Part shown: one piece after another, positions 45,887 to 54,998 of the stretch
Position numbering within the stretch: the first letter of the stretch is position 1
Layout: every line of letters begins with the position of its first letter
Assembly: GCF_001708965.1 (NCBI RefSeq)
Contig: NZ_LVJW01000006.1
Location: forward strand, 1,240,001-1,304,000
Reading direction: 5' to 3'
Source of the DNA: Candidatus Thiodiazotropha endoloripes
Lineage (GTDB): Bacteria > Pseudomonadota > Gammaproteobacteria > Chromatiales > Chromatiaceae
DNA length: 64,000 nt
The notes under the pieces: generated by a model
Database searches by the model: none
What the model was told of the DNA's origin: nothing
Seen by the model: the letters and a program-made list of their open reading frames with translations, nothing else
Program-made: the position numbers and the translations under genes

Positions 45887-46435
45887 TTAAAAGTGTGGTT
45901 TTTCCGGTGCATCCTGGAACATCTGTACCGAGTTGCTGACCTCTTCTTTAGCCGCTTCAGCCCCTTCCCAGCCGGATACACGAACCCATTTGCCCTCATC
46001 GAGATCCTTGTAGTGTTCGAAAAAATGAGCAATACGCTCCATCAGCTCTTCCGGCATGTCATCATAGGATTTCACGTGGGTCCAGCGGCTGGAGACATCG
46101 TCCACAGGTACGGCAACCACTTTGGCATCGTCGCCCGATTCGTCCGTCATTTTCAATACCGCGACAGGACGACAGCGGATCACGGAACCGGGAATCAGTG
46201 GAAATGCCGTGGGGACCATCACATCACAGGGATCACCGTCGTCTGACAAGGTATGGGGAATGTAACCGTAGTTGGCCGGGTAGTGCATAGCTGTGCGCAG
46301 GATGCGGTCGACGAACATCGCGCCGGTCTCCTTGTCCACTTCATACTTGACAGGGTCGGCGTTCGAGGGAATTTCAATTATGACGTTGATTTCGTCAGGA
46401 ATACTCTTTCCTGAAGAGACACGGTCTAGGTTCAT
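45887..46435 (-). CDS. ppa: Inorganic pyrophosphatase, family I
   Basis: This 182-residue soluble enzyme hydrolyses pyrophosphate. It shows [47 protein letters not shown] and the final [16 protein letters not shown]. It lies near hppA and pfp on the same strand, a cluster dealing with pyrophosphate, but hppA is separated by 394 bases and a terminator. Confidence 0.95.
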   Translation of the reverse strand: MNLDRVSSGKSIPDEINVIIEIPSNADPVKYEVDKETGAMFVDRILRTAMHYPANYGYIPHTLSDDGDPCDVMVPTAFPLIPGSVIRCRPVAVLKMTDESGDDAKVVAVPVDDVSSRWTHVKSYDDMPEELMERIAHFFEHYKDLDEGKWVRVSGWEGAEAAKEEVSNSVQMFQDAPEKPHF

Positions 46436-46829
46436 TTGTCTTACCTTGCAGTGAAAAACAGCGGTGATCGAATCCAGCCAGTAGGCCGGTGGTGTGAGAT
46501 GTGAAGGGTACGGATTACCAGAGCGGGTGTCCAGTATGAGCCGGCCTGATGGCTTGACCCGAGAGTCGTATCGTTGCGTAGATTATCCTGACAACGGCGA
46601 GGGGGTTGTTGGAATGCCCTATTTGGCGTGGTCAAGCGCCCGGTAAGGGGTCGTCTGCATTTCTGTAGAGACCTTGATAAACCTTGATTTTTCAATGATA
46701 TGTATTCAGGTCGTCTGATTCAGATCTGTCTGCTTGAAGGATTTGAGCTAAAACCATAGTTACAAAATGGTCTTAGGCTATAAAAAAGGGGAGCCGAGGC
46801 TCCCCTTGAAGTTTTGTTGCTGTGCTCTT
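46436..46829. other. Intergenic region between ppa and hppA
   Basis: It holds the hppA terminator at 46786-46807 and probably the ppa promoter. No gene was seen. Confidence 0.55.
46786..46807 (-). terminator. Rho-independent terminator of hppA
   Basis: Read on the minus strand, AAGGGGAGCC pairs with GGCTCCCCTT around a two-base loop and is followed by TTTTTA. It lies 23 bases after the hppA stop. Confidence 0.9.
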
Positions 46830-48878
46830 TTAGAGAAGTGGCACTATCAACAGGGCGACAATGTTGATGATCTTGATCAACGGATTGATCGCAGGACCAG
46901 CGGTGTCTTTGTAGGGGTCGCCGACGGTGTCGCCGGTGACAGCCGCTTTATGGGCATCAGATCCTTTACCACCGAAATTACCATCTTCGATGTACTTTTT
47001 CGCATTGTCCCAGGCGCCGCCGCCAGCGGTCATTGAGATGGCCACGAACAGGCCGGTGACAATGGTGCCGATCAGCAGACCACCCAGGGCTTGTGCGCCG
47101 AGGAACAGACCGACCAGTATTGGTACGGCAATCGGTAGCAGTGACGGGATGATCATCTCCCTGATCGCGGCTTTGGTCAGCATGTCCACGGCATTGCCGT
47201 ACTCCGGTTTCTCGCTGTGGTCCATGATGCCCGGTTTCTCACGAAACTGACGACGTACCTCGTTGACGATACCGCCGGCCGCACGACCCACGGCTTCCAT
47301 CGCCATGGCGCCGAACAGGAAGGGCACCAAGCCACCGATCAACAGGCCGATCAGGACCATGTGATTGGAGAGATCGAAGCTGATCGCTGTACCGGTATGG
47401 CTCTCAAGGCTGTGGGTGTAGTCGGCAAACAGTACCAGCGCAGCCAGACCGGCAGAGCCGATGGCATAGCCTTTGGTGACCGCTTTGGTGGTATTGCCAA
47501 CCGCATCCAGTGGATCGGTGATGTTGCGGATCTTCTCGTCCAGCTCGGCCATCTCAGCGATACCACCGGCGTTGTCGGTGATTGGACCGTAAGCATCGAG
47601 TGCAACGATGATGCCGGTCATGGAGAGCATTGAGGTGGCTGCCACAGCGATACCGTAGAGGCCAGCCATATCATAGGCACCCCAGATCGCCGCACAGATC
47701 ACCAGTACCGGGGCAGCGGTGGATTTCATCGAGATACCCAGGCCGGCAATGACATTGGTGCCGTCACCGGTGGTGGAGGCTTCCGCGATGTAACGCACCG
47801 GATTGTACTCTGTGGAGGTGTAGTACTCGGTGATGACCACCATGGCAGCGGTCAAAACCAGGCCGATCATGGCAGAGCCGAACAGCGCCATGACTGGATC
47901 GGAAACCGTGGTGTCACCTGCGGTCAGCACCACACTGCCCATCATGTAGTCTGTGACGTAGTAGAAGGCGACAGCGGCCAGTACCCCGGCGACAATCAGT
48001 CCCTTGTAGAGGGCAGGCATCACGTTGGTATCGCTGTCCTTGGCCCTGACGAAGTAGGTGCCGATGACAGAGGCTATGATAGAGACTCCACCCAGCACCA
48101 GCGGATAGATGACGGCTTCATTGCTGGCGCCCGTAACCAGCAGACTGCCGAGCAGCATGGTGGCAACCACGGTTACCGCATAGGTCTCGAACAGATCAGC
48201 GGCCATACCGGCACAGTCACCCACGTTGTCACCTACGTTGTCGGCGATGACCGCGGGGTTGCGTGGATCATCCTCCGGGATACCGGCCTCTACCTTGCCC
48301 ACGATATCGGCGCCCACATCCGCACCTTTGGTGAAGATGCCGCCACCCAGTCGGGCGAAAATGGAGATCAGTGAACCGCCGAAGGCGAGACCGACCAGGG
48401 CGTGCAGGGCCTGGCTGTCGGAGACACCCATCATGTTCAGGACGTAGTAGTATCCGGCAACACCCAGCAATGCCAGGCCAACCACCAGCATACCGGTGAT
48501 GGCGCCGCCACGGAAGGCGACCTGCAGTGCCGCATTGATGCCGTCGTGGGCCGCTTCAGCGGTACGCAGGTTGGCGCGAACCGAGATGTTCATGCCGATA
48601 TAGCCCGCCAGGCCGGAGAAGATGGCGCCAATCGCAAACCCGATGGCGGTGGCACTATCCAGGCCGAAGTAGATCACCACCAAAACCACGATACCGACAA
48701 AGCCGATCGCCGTGTACTGGCGGTTCAAATAGGCTTGAGCGCCTTCCTGCACAGCGCCGGCAATCTCACGCATTCTTTCGTTGCCTTCCGGCTGCGCGAG
48801 AATCCATTTGACGGATATGAAGCCGTAAGCCAGTGCAGCTGCGGCACAGGCTAGGGCAAAGATCAGTTCTGTATTCAC
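46830..48878 (-). CDS. hppA: Membrane-bound proton-translocating pyrophosphatase
   Basis: This 682-residue inner-membrane pump couples PPi hydrolysis and synthesis to ion transport. It has about 16 helices, the substrate motifs [20 protein letters not shown] and [19 protein letters not shown], and [16 protein letters not shown]. The segment [10 protein letters not shown] carries Lys where K+-dependent enzymes have Ala, so this should be the K+-independent H+ pump. pfp lies upstream on the same strand, an arrangement reported in methanotrophs and sulfur-oxidising symbionts. Confidence 0.96.
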   Translation of the reverse strand: MNTELIFALACAAAALAYGFISVKWILAQPEGNERMREIAGAVQEGAQAYLNRQYTAIGFVGIVVLVVIYFGLDSATAIGFAIGAIFSGLAGYIGMNISVRANLRTAEAAHDGINAALQVAFRGGAITGMLVVGLALLGVAGYYYVLNMMGVSDSQALHALVGLAFGGSLISIFARLGGGIFTKGADVGADIVGKVEAGIPEDDPRNPAVIADNVGDNVGDCAGMAADLFETYAVTVVATMLLGSLLVTGASNEAVIYPLVLGGVSIIASVIGTYFVRAKDSDTNVMPALYKGLIVAGVLAAVAFYYVTDYMMGSVVLTAGDTTVSDPVMALFGSAMIGLVLTAAMVVITEYYTSTEYNPVRYIAEASTTGDGTNVIAGLGISMKSTAAPVLVICAAIWGAYDMAGLYGIAVAATSMLSMTGIIVALDAYGPITDNAGGIAEMAELDEKIRNITDPLDAVGNTTKAVTKGYAIGSAGLAALVLFADYTHSLESHTGTAISFDLSNHMVLIGLLIGGLVPFLFGAMAMEAVGRAAGGIVNEVRRQFREKPGIMDHSEKPEYGNAVDMLTKAAIREMIIPSLLPIAVPILVGLFLGAQALGGLLIGTIVTGLFVAISMTAGGGAWDNAKKYIEDGNFGGKGSDAHKAAVTGDTVGDPYKDTAGPAINPLIKIINIVALLIVPLL

Positions 48879-49002
48879 TTTATAGATCCTCCTGAGATAT
48901 TAAAAAAATAAAACTTGATGCATTTCGTTTGCCCAGCTTTGACCGACCTCCACTACGATTGATTCTCCGGGGCAATCGTTACCGGTTGCTGAGCACAAAA
49001 AA

Positions 49003-49021
49003 AGGGGCTGAAGCAGCCCCT
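49003..49021 (-). terminator. Rho-independent terminator of pfp
   Basis: Read on the minus strand, AGGGGCTG and CAGCCCCT pair around a 3-base loop and are followed by TTTTTTTG. It lies 12 bases after the pfp stop, so hppA needs its own promoter. Confidence 0.9.
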
Positions 49022-49033
49022 GTTTGTCGTTAT

Positions 49034-50290
49034 CTATAGTTCGAAAACGTCTAGTTTTTTCGGTACTGCTGCCCCTTTCATGGTGACATAGTCAGGCATG
49101 CCGTTATCCAGGTATGGGGGGTAGGCCTCCCCTTTGATCAATGGGTAGAGGTACTCTTTGCAGGCCTCTGTGATACCGAAGCCATCCTCAGTGATGAACT
49201 CCATTGGCATCATTTTTTCCACATTGGCGACTTCGCTGAGCGGCGCTTCACCGATGGACCATTTATAAGGATTGGAGGATTCACGAACCACGGTGGGCAT
49301 GATGGAGTTTTTACCCTGCAGTGCCTTCTCCACAGCGGCCTGACCCAGGGCATAGGCCTGTTCCACGTCAGATTCAGAAGCGAGATGGCGAGCTGCCCGT
49401 TGCAGGTAGTCTGCAACCGCCCAGTGGAATTTGTGTCCCAGGGCATCTTTGATCATATTGGCGACAACGGGAGCGGCACCGCCCAGCTGAGCGTGGCCGA
49501 AGGCATCCCGGGTACCCTGTTCGGCGAGGAATTTTCCGTCGGGCCAGTGACAACCCTCGGATACCACGATGGTGCAGTATCCGAACTCCTTAACCTTGGC
49601 ATCCACATTGGCAAGGAACTTCTCCTGATCGAACTCGATTTCAGGAAACAGTACCACAACCGGGATGCCCTGGTCTTCGACCAATCCACCTGCGGCGGCA
49701 ATCCAGCCCGCATGGCGCCCCATCACTTCGATGACGAAGATCTTGGTGGAGGTGGCTGCCATGGAGCGAACATCGTAGGAGGCCTCCAGAGTGGAGACGG
49801 CGATATATTTGGCCACGGAGCCGAAACCCGGGCAGTTGTCGGTGATCGGCAGATCGTTGTCGACGGTTTTCGGGACATGGATGGCTTGTACAGGAAATCC
49901 CATTTTTTCAGAGAGTTGGGAGACCTTGTAGCAGGTATCCGCAGAGTCGCCGCCACCGTTGTAGAAGAAGTAGCCGATGTTGTGAGCTTTGAAGATCTCG
50001 ATCAGGCGCTCATATTCACGCTTGTTGTCTTCCAGGCTCTTCAGTTTGAAACGGCAGGAGCCGAAGCCGCCGGAGGGGGTGTGCTTGAGTGCCGCGATAT
50101 CTTCTGCAGACTCCTGACTGGTATCGATCAGATCTTCGGTGAGTGCGCCGATGATGCCGTTACGGCCGGCGTAGACATTGGCAATCTGGTCAGGATGTTT
50201 ACGGGCTGTTTCGATCACACCGCTGGCGGAAGCGTTGATTACTGCGGTTACGCCTCCTGATTGTGCATAGAAAGCATTTTTTGCTGTCAT
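49034..50290 (-). CDS. 6-phosphofructokinase, probably pyrophosphate-dependent
   Basis: This 418-residue enzyme interconverts fructose-6-P and fructose-1,6-bisP. PKTVDNDLPITDNCPGFGS carries the Lys found in PPi-linked enzymes where ATP-type enzymes have Gly. The phosphate-binding loop is NGGGDSADT, different from the ATP-type GGDGS. VIEVMGRHAGWIAAAGGL follows. The start at 50290 follows AAGGGG; an earlier codon at 50407 adds 39 unlikely residues. Being reversible, such enzymes can replace FBPase in the Calvin cycle and make PPi for the neighbouring HppA. Confidence 0.9.
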   Translation of the reverse strand: MTAKNAFYAQSGGVTAVINASASGVIETARKHPDQIANVYAGRNGIIGALTEDLIDTSQESAEDIAALKHTPSGGFGSCRFKLKSLEDNKREYERLIEIFKAHNIGYFFYNGGGDSADTCYKVSQLSEKMGFPVQAIHVPKTVDNDLPITDNCPGFGSVAKYIAVSTLEASYDVRSMAATSTKIFVIEVMGRHAGWIAAAGGLVEDQGIPVVVLFPEIEFDQEKFLANVDAKVKEFGYCTIVVSEGCHWPDGKFLAEQGTRDAFGHAQLGGAAPVVANMIKDALGHKFHWAVADYLQRAARHLASESDVEQAYALGQAAVEKALQGKNSIMPTVVRESSNPYKWSIGEAPLSEVANVEKMMPMEFITEDGFGITEACKEYLYPLIKGEAYPPYLDNGMPDYVTMKGAAVPKKLDVFEL

Positions 50291-50333
50291 TGATGATCCC
50301 CTTATGTTATTGATATTGAAATATTTTATAAAT

Positions 50334-50705
50334 TTATTCGGTCGCTTGGATATCACCTTTTTCCCGAGCCGAATGATCCGCTTGGGTCTGCAGCAGTGAC
50401 ACCACACATTCTGTCAGGTCGTCGTATTCGCGCACCCCGGTACCGTACTGCTGATACCCACGGTAAAAGAACTGGCAGCGGTATTTTCGGCTGCCGGTTT
50501 TGAAAATGATGAAGTTACACCCCTCCTGATTCCAATAGACGGCCGGGCAGCTGCTCAGCTCCCGGTCCGAAGGCATCAGACGGATCTCAGCGTCTGCGAT
50601 CTGCGTCTCCACCTTGTAACCATATCGCTCGGTCAAAGTGGTTTCGATGATCCAGAGCTCAGAATCTGTAATGTCTGGTATTTCAGACATGAGGTTACTC
50701 TGCAT
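50334..50705 (-). CDS. Unknown small protein upstream of pfp
   Basis: I do not recognise this 123-residue protein. From the ATG at 50705 (after CAGGAAG) it reads MQSNLMSEIPDITDSELW, then IIETTLTERYGYKVETQIADAEIRL, CPAVYWNQEGCNFIIFKTGSRKYRCQFFYRG and ECVVSLLQTQADHS. There is no signal peptide. Four Cys residues are spread out and look unlike a zinc site. It lies 43 bases before pfp on the same strand and may be in its operon. Confidence 0.65.
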   Translation of the reverse strand: MQSNLMSEIPDITDSELWIIETTLTERYGYKVETQIADAEIRLMPSDRELSSCPAVYWNQEGCNFIIFKTGSRKYRCQFFYRGYQQYGTGVREYDDLTECVVSLLQTQADHSAREKGDIQATE

Positions 50706-51395
50706 ACAGTCACTTCCTGAGGCAGAGAAGAATAATCTAATCGACCCTTTTAGTACATACTGACCAGACCATGGTATCCCGATCATGCCCCGGGTATTGG
50801 CGCACGGCGAGCCATCAAGATGGCGCCATCGCACGGGCAATGCCGGTTTTAGTCACGCAGTCCGGGTTCTACACCCGGCGGGCTGTCACTCTATACCCAA
50901 GGATTGGGGATTGATGAATGGCTCAACCTGTTGGGACGGCGGCAGACCGGGGGCCGCCTATTAACTGCGAGTTACGTCTCTATCTGAGTCTTTGCTGTAG
51001 CCCAGAGTGTCAGGATCCTTATGTCTGGTTGGTAAAGTCCGTTGACTTTACAGGAAATCTTGGATTAGCTTAACCAAGCGAACCAGATTCGGCTAATCCA
51101 AAAGTTGGATGGAGCCATGGAATTTCTTAATTGTTAGTCAGTTGAAATCAGTGAACGCAACCCGGCAATTCGTACATTTCGATTCGTAGAGCCTATGTAT
51201 CATGCAGTAGACATCCTTTGTGCCCAGGGCCAAGGTTTAACTAACAACCTGAATACAAAACTAAAAATTCTATGTACAGTGCAGCTAATCAGGCATCTGC
51301 CTTGATCCTGATTCAAACGGGGTCAGGCTGGCTAAATTGCTGTTTAGCAAGGGATTTTACGATAATGTGATCTGGCCAAGGGGGAATTGTAAGGA
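50706..51395. other. Long intergenic region with small hairpins
   Basis: This 690-base gap has no credible gene. It contains TAAAGTC-CGTT-GACTTTA (51033-51050) and a perfect 10-bp inverted repeat TTGGATTAGC/GCTAATCCAA (51060-51069 with 51092-51101), which could be part of a small RNA or a transcript leader. A CCGGGT-TCTA-ACCCGG-like hairpin is near 50862. It must hold the promoters of both divergent flanking genes. Confidence 0.5.
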
Positions 51396-53012
51396 ATGCG
51401 TATCGTGATACTCGGGGCGCCTGGAGCCGGTAAGAGAACCCAGTCCGCTCTGTTGGCAGAAAAGCTTGGTCTTGCCATCGTAACCACGGGTGATTTACTC
51501 AAGCAGGCGATCGCTGAAGAGAGCCAATTGGGCCTGGAGGTGAAGGCGCTGCAGGATGCGGGACGGATTGTAACGGAAGATATCATTCTTGGACTGCTAC
51601 GGGAGCAACTGCTGCTTCCTGCCATGGCGGATGGATTCATTCTCGACGGATTTCCCAGAAACCTGTTACAGGCACTTACCCTGGATGAGCTTTTGCAGGA
51701 GATCGGCCAGCCACTGGATCTGGTGTTGTTGATCGATATCGATAATGACCACCTGATGGAGCGCCTGGTTGGCAGGCGGACCTGTCGCAGCTGCGGCCAG
51801 CTCTATAATGTCTACCGCAATCCACCCATTGTCGATGGGGTCTGTGATAGCTGCGGTGGCCGACTGCACCAACGTTCAGATGACAATGAGGAGACTGTCA
51901 GCAGCCGGATTCATGTTTTCGATCATCTGATCGCGCCGCTCATCACTCATTATGAAAAGAGTCGCCGGTTGGCTCGGGTGGATGGCAATGGTAGCCTTGA
52001 GGCGGTTTTCGGGCACTTGATCCAGGCGATTGAAGATGCCCAGAGTTCCACAGCTGCAACATCAGACACGGCAAACAATGGAATTGAACCCCCTGCGCAG
52101 ATGTCAGGTTCCCAGGCCGTGACGCAGGCTGAGGCAGTGTCTCAGGCCGAACCCGGGGAGCAAATCCAAGCGAGGGATGAGAAGCGGGCTAGCGAACCGG
52201 TGAAATCAGATAAGCGCCCATCCAAACAGGCCTCAAAAAAGACTACCCAGAAAAAGAGAGCCGCTAAAGCGGCCAAAGCTTCGAAAAATCCCCCACAGAA
52301 GAGTGCCAAACCGAGCGGGACAACAAAGGCCAAAACGAGCAAGCCGAAGAGCAAATCCAAGGGAAGTGCCAAGCCGGCTATGAAGCGTGCAAAACCCTCA
52401 TCTGAAAAGTCAGCTCAGGTAAAGAAAAAGAAAAAAATCAGCAGTAAGGCAAAAGTTGCCAAAAAATCAACCAGCAAGAAAGGTAAGCCGGTAGCAAGCC
52501 GCAAAAAAATCGCTCGAACGAAGAAAAAGATCACAACCAAGCGCCGTTCTACGGCAAAGGTTGTGAAAAAGTCTGTTGCCAAGAAGCGTAAACCGACAAC
52601 GCCATCGAAGAAAAAGGTCAGTGTAAAGACCAGATCCGCTGCAAAGAGCGTCAAGCAAAGCAAACCATCTGCAAGCCGGAAAAAAGCCGCGTCATCAAAC
52701 AAGAAGGTTGTGAAAAAACAGCTTCAGGCAGCGAACACGAGCAGTAGAAAAAAACTGCTTAAGAAAAAGTCTGCTGCCAAGAAAACAGTGAAAAAGCAGG
52801 TTGCAAAAACAGCCAGGAGCTCGGCAAGCAAAAAAACTATTGCCGCCAAGAAAAAAATCTCAACGAAAAAGGCCAAGGCCTCTCAGGTTAAAAAGGTATC
52901 GGCAAAGAGAGCTAAGAAACAATTAGGGAAAAAGTCGTTGGTGAAAAAGGCTGCAACCAGGAAGAAGAGAAGCGCCTCCAAACAGACGCTTAAGAAAAAA
53001 TTGAAAAAGTGA
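51396..53012 (+). CDS. Adenylate kinase fused to a Lys/Ala-rich histone-H1-like tail
   Basis: This 538-residue protein has an N-terminal adenylate kinase (about 1-215): P-loop GAPGAGKRTQ, NMP motif TTGDLL, DGFPR, a zinc-type LID with CRSC and CDSC pairs, and RSDDNEETV. The P-loop has Arg where nearly all adenylate kinases have Gly (GKGTQ). From about residue 230 it turns into a low-complexity Lys/Ala/Ser tail (KKKKKISSKAKVAKKS and similar) of over 270 residues, like AlgP or histone H1. That tail should bind nucleic acid or polyphosphate. It reads in one frame with no stop. Whether the genome has another normal adk is unknown. Confidence 0.88.
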   Translation: MRIVILGAPGAGKRTQSALLAEKLGLAIVTTGDLLKQAIAEESQLGLEVKALQDAGRIVTEDIILGLLREQLLLPAMADGFILDGFPRNLLQALTLDELLQEIGQPLDLVLLIDIDNDHLMERLVGRRTCRSCGQLYNVYRNPPIVDGVCDSCGGRLHQRSDDNEETVSSRIHVFDHLIAPLITHYEKSRRLARVDGNGSLEAVFGHLIQAIEDAQSSTAATSDTANNGIEPPAQMSGSQAVTQAEAVSQAEPGEQIQARDEKRASEPVKSDKRPSKQASKKTTQKKRAAKAAKASKNPPQKSAKPSGTTKAKTSKPKSKSKGSAKPAMKRAKPSSEKSAQVKKKKKISSKAKVAKKSTSKKGKPVASRKKIARTKKKITTKRRSTAKVVKKSVAKKRKPTTPSKKKVSVKTRSAAKSVKQSKPSASRKKAASSNKKVVKKQLQAANTSSRKKLLKKKSAAKKTVKKQVAKTARSSASKKTIAAKKKISTKKAKASQVKKVSAKRAKKQLGKKSLVKKAATRKKRSASKQTLKKKLKK

Positions 53013-53051
53013 TTAACGGATCAGGCCGCTGTTCAAGCGGCCATAAATCCA

Positions 53052-53747
53052 TCAGCCCTTACGGTGTTGCCTCTGAAATCCGATCAGGCCAATCAATCCC
53101 GAACCGAACATCCAGAAAGCGGCTGGCAGTGGAACAGGAGAGGGGGCGGCGATACCATCGAGCTCGACAAGATAATCCTCGCCATTAATGAAATCCTCAA
53201 TGCCAAAAAATGCTGTGCCTGTCAGATCAAACAGAGCGGCATCGGTAGTAATCGATGAGAATCGGCTGGATTCGGGTGGCTCCAGTTCGGTGGGGAAATC
53301 GAATATCAGATCATTCCCATCATTTGATCTGGTTGCCAGATCAGGACCTAAATCGCCAAGGCCATCAAGGCGATATTCTACATCGGTCAGATAGCCGCTG
53401 AATCCTGTTACCGACCAATCATATATCCCGAGATTGCTCTCACTGGTGACAGCCAGGTCATGGATGCGTCCTGAAAATATAAGTTGATTGGTATTGGTGG
53501 ACCTGACGACTCTATCCAGGTAGTGGCCGGTTAGTAGTGTGGCGCCACTGGGATCTGTCACTTCAAATCCAATTAGGTTTTCATGCATCACCGTGCCCGC
53601 GAGATCCGCGTCAATGGTGGATGTTGTACCATTGAGCGTGATGGTGGTGCCAGGGGAAAGAAGGGCTGCGGAAGCGGCACTAAACCAGAGGCCCAGTCCA
53701 ACAACGAAAGCGAGTTTTGAAAAATGGATGGAGAGCCTTTTAAGCAT
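53052..53747 (-). CDS. VPLPA-CTERM sorting-domain protein
   Basis: This 231-residue exported protein has a signal peptide (cleavage near ASAALL) and a C-terminal tag VPLPAAFWMFGSGLIGLIGF followed by QRQHRKG. This is the VPLPA variant of exosortase-type sorting signals. The body is a beta-rich domain with no assigned function, with GTTITLNGTTSTIDADLAG near the start. It is convergent with the adenylate-kinase fusion, 39 bases apart. Confidence 0.87.
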   Translation of the reverse strand: MLKRLSIHFSKLAFVVGLGLWFSAASAALLSPGTTITLNGTTSTIDADLAGTVMHENLIGFEVTDPSGATLLTGHYLDRVVRSTNTNQLIFSGRIHDLAVTSESNLGIYDWSVTGFSGYLTDVEYRLDGLGDLGPDLATRSNDGNDLIFDFPTELEPPESSRFSSITTDAALFDLTGTAFFGIEDFINGEDYLVELDGIAAPSPVPLPAAFWMFGSGLIGLIGFQRQHRKG

Positions 53748-54188
53748 GACAATACTCCTTTATCGACATGAGACAATTGAACGATTGTGGCTATCTGGAT
53801 GTGAATTATCTTCACTGGAGTATATAGCAGGGTTTCGAGGTTCACCACCATAAAGCGTTTGTTGTTCGTGATGAGTAGTTACTGGTCATTGTTTTATTTC
53901 GTCAAGTCAAACAGTGTCATATAACTGGGCTGTTTCTATGCAGCGTTTATCAAGTTCTCTTTAAAGAAACTTTGTAAACATTGTTATTTGCCTACAGCTC
54001 AATCTCTCCTGTTCAAATCTCACTGGACTAAGTGCTTTGCAACAGTTGCTAAGATTTGGCAGATGGGTGATTGGGATATGGATTGACAGTAATCAACAAG
54101 ACCGTTTGTATCGGTTAGACTATTTTTTATGTGGAAACCTGAATCATCTTGTTCGTATATTGATGTAGCAGCACTCTGGGCCTTGAAT
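53748..54188. other. Divergent intergenic region
   Basis: This AT-rich gap lies between the VPLPA-CTERM gene and the tlpA operon and must hold both promoters. No gene, hairpin or recognised site was seen. Confidence 0.5.
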
Positions 54189-54674
54189 ATGAAACAGATC
54201 AAAATACTTCTTATTGCCGTCATACTGACCCCAGTCCTGTTTTTATTTACGGCTGAGACAAGCGCTGAGCAACGGTCCGTTGAAGGGGGCGGGAAAGCTG
54301 AATTCAATCTCGAAGCGTATCGAGGCAAGGTGGTGCTGCTCGATTTTTGGGCCTCCTGGTGTGGCCCCTGCCGTGAAGCTTTTCCCTGGCTGAATGCGAT
54401 GCAGCGAAAATATCAGGGGCTTGGTCTGGAGGTCATTGGCATCAATCTCGATCTGTCCCGTGAAGAGGCGGATCAATTTTTAGCCAACACGCCGGCTGAA
54501 TTTACGCTTCACTATGACCCTGAAGGCATGTTGGCAAAACGTTACGATCTTCAGGGTATGCCAGCTTCCTATCTGTTCGACAGGAAGGGCAGGCTTCTGA
54601 TCACTCATACCGGGTTCTTTAAATCCGAGACACACCAGCGAGAGTTGGAGATCAGACAGGCGCTTAGACTCTAG
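54189..54674 (+). CDS. TlpA/ResA-family periplasmic thiol-disulfide protein
   Basis: This 161-residue thioredoxin-fold protein has an N-terminal membrane signal (MKQIKILLIAVILTPVLFLF) and the active site WASWCGPCREAF. The cis-Pro segment is GMPASYLFD. It should be a periplasmic reductase or oxidase of disulfides. It starts the operon with DUF4266, DUF3570 and apbE genes. The start at 54189 gives a clean signal; the one at 54129 adds 20 residues. No strong ribosome site is visible at either. Confidence 0.88.
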   Translation: MKQIKILLIAVILTPVLFLFTAETSAEQRSVEGGGKAEFNLEAYRGKVVLLDFWASWCGPCREAFPWLNAMQRKYQGLGLEVIGINLDLSREEADQFLANTPAEFTLHYDPEGMLAKRYDLQGMPASYLFDRKGRLLITHTGFFKSETHQRELEIRQALRL

Positions 54675-54776
54675 CTAAAATGCTAAATCTCTCTTCAGTA
54701 TTAAGCTTGGTGAAAGAAAACTATATCATAATGAGTGTTTCTGGCTTTGGTCCAGCACGCTGAGGATGAACAACGT

Positions 54777-54998
54777 ATGTCAGTCAAGTTGCACCTGGTA
54801 ACACTATTTGTCGTGTTGTTACTGTCAGGTTGCGCGAATCTGGGAGTAGAGCCCTGGGAGCGCAATATTCTCGCGAAACCGGAGATGCAGTTGATTGAGG
54901 ATCCGGTCAGTTCCGGTCTTGATGATCATATCTATTTCAGTAAAGAGGCATCGAGTGGTGGCCGGGGTTTTGCCGGAGGGGGTTGTGGGTGCAATTGA
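54777..54998 (+). CDS. DUF4266-domain small lipoprotein
   Basis: This 73-residue protein has a lipobox (LLLSGC) and the DUF4266 body VEPWERNILAKPEMQLIEDPVSSGLDDHIYFSKEASSGGRGFAGGGCGCN, ending in a Gly/Cys motif. It is always a small lipoprotein paired with DUF3570 genes, whose start overlaps its stop here. Function is unknown; the Cys at the end may be redox-active or carry a modification. Confidence 0.88.
   Translation: MSVKLHLVTLFVVLLLSGCANLGVEPWERNILAKPEMQLIEDPVSSGLDDHIYFSKEASSGGRGFAGGGCGCN

Noticed and set aside
52085-53012. The Lys/Ala tail as a separate histone-like gene
   Set aside because: It continues in frame from the adenylate kinase, with no stop, no ribosome site and no good start codon at the junction.
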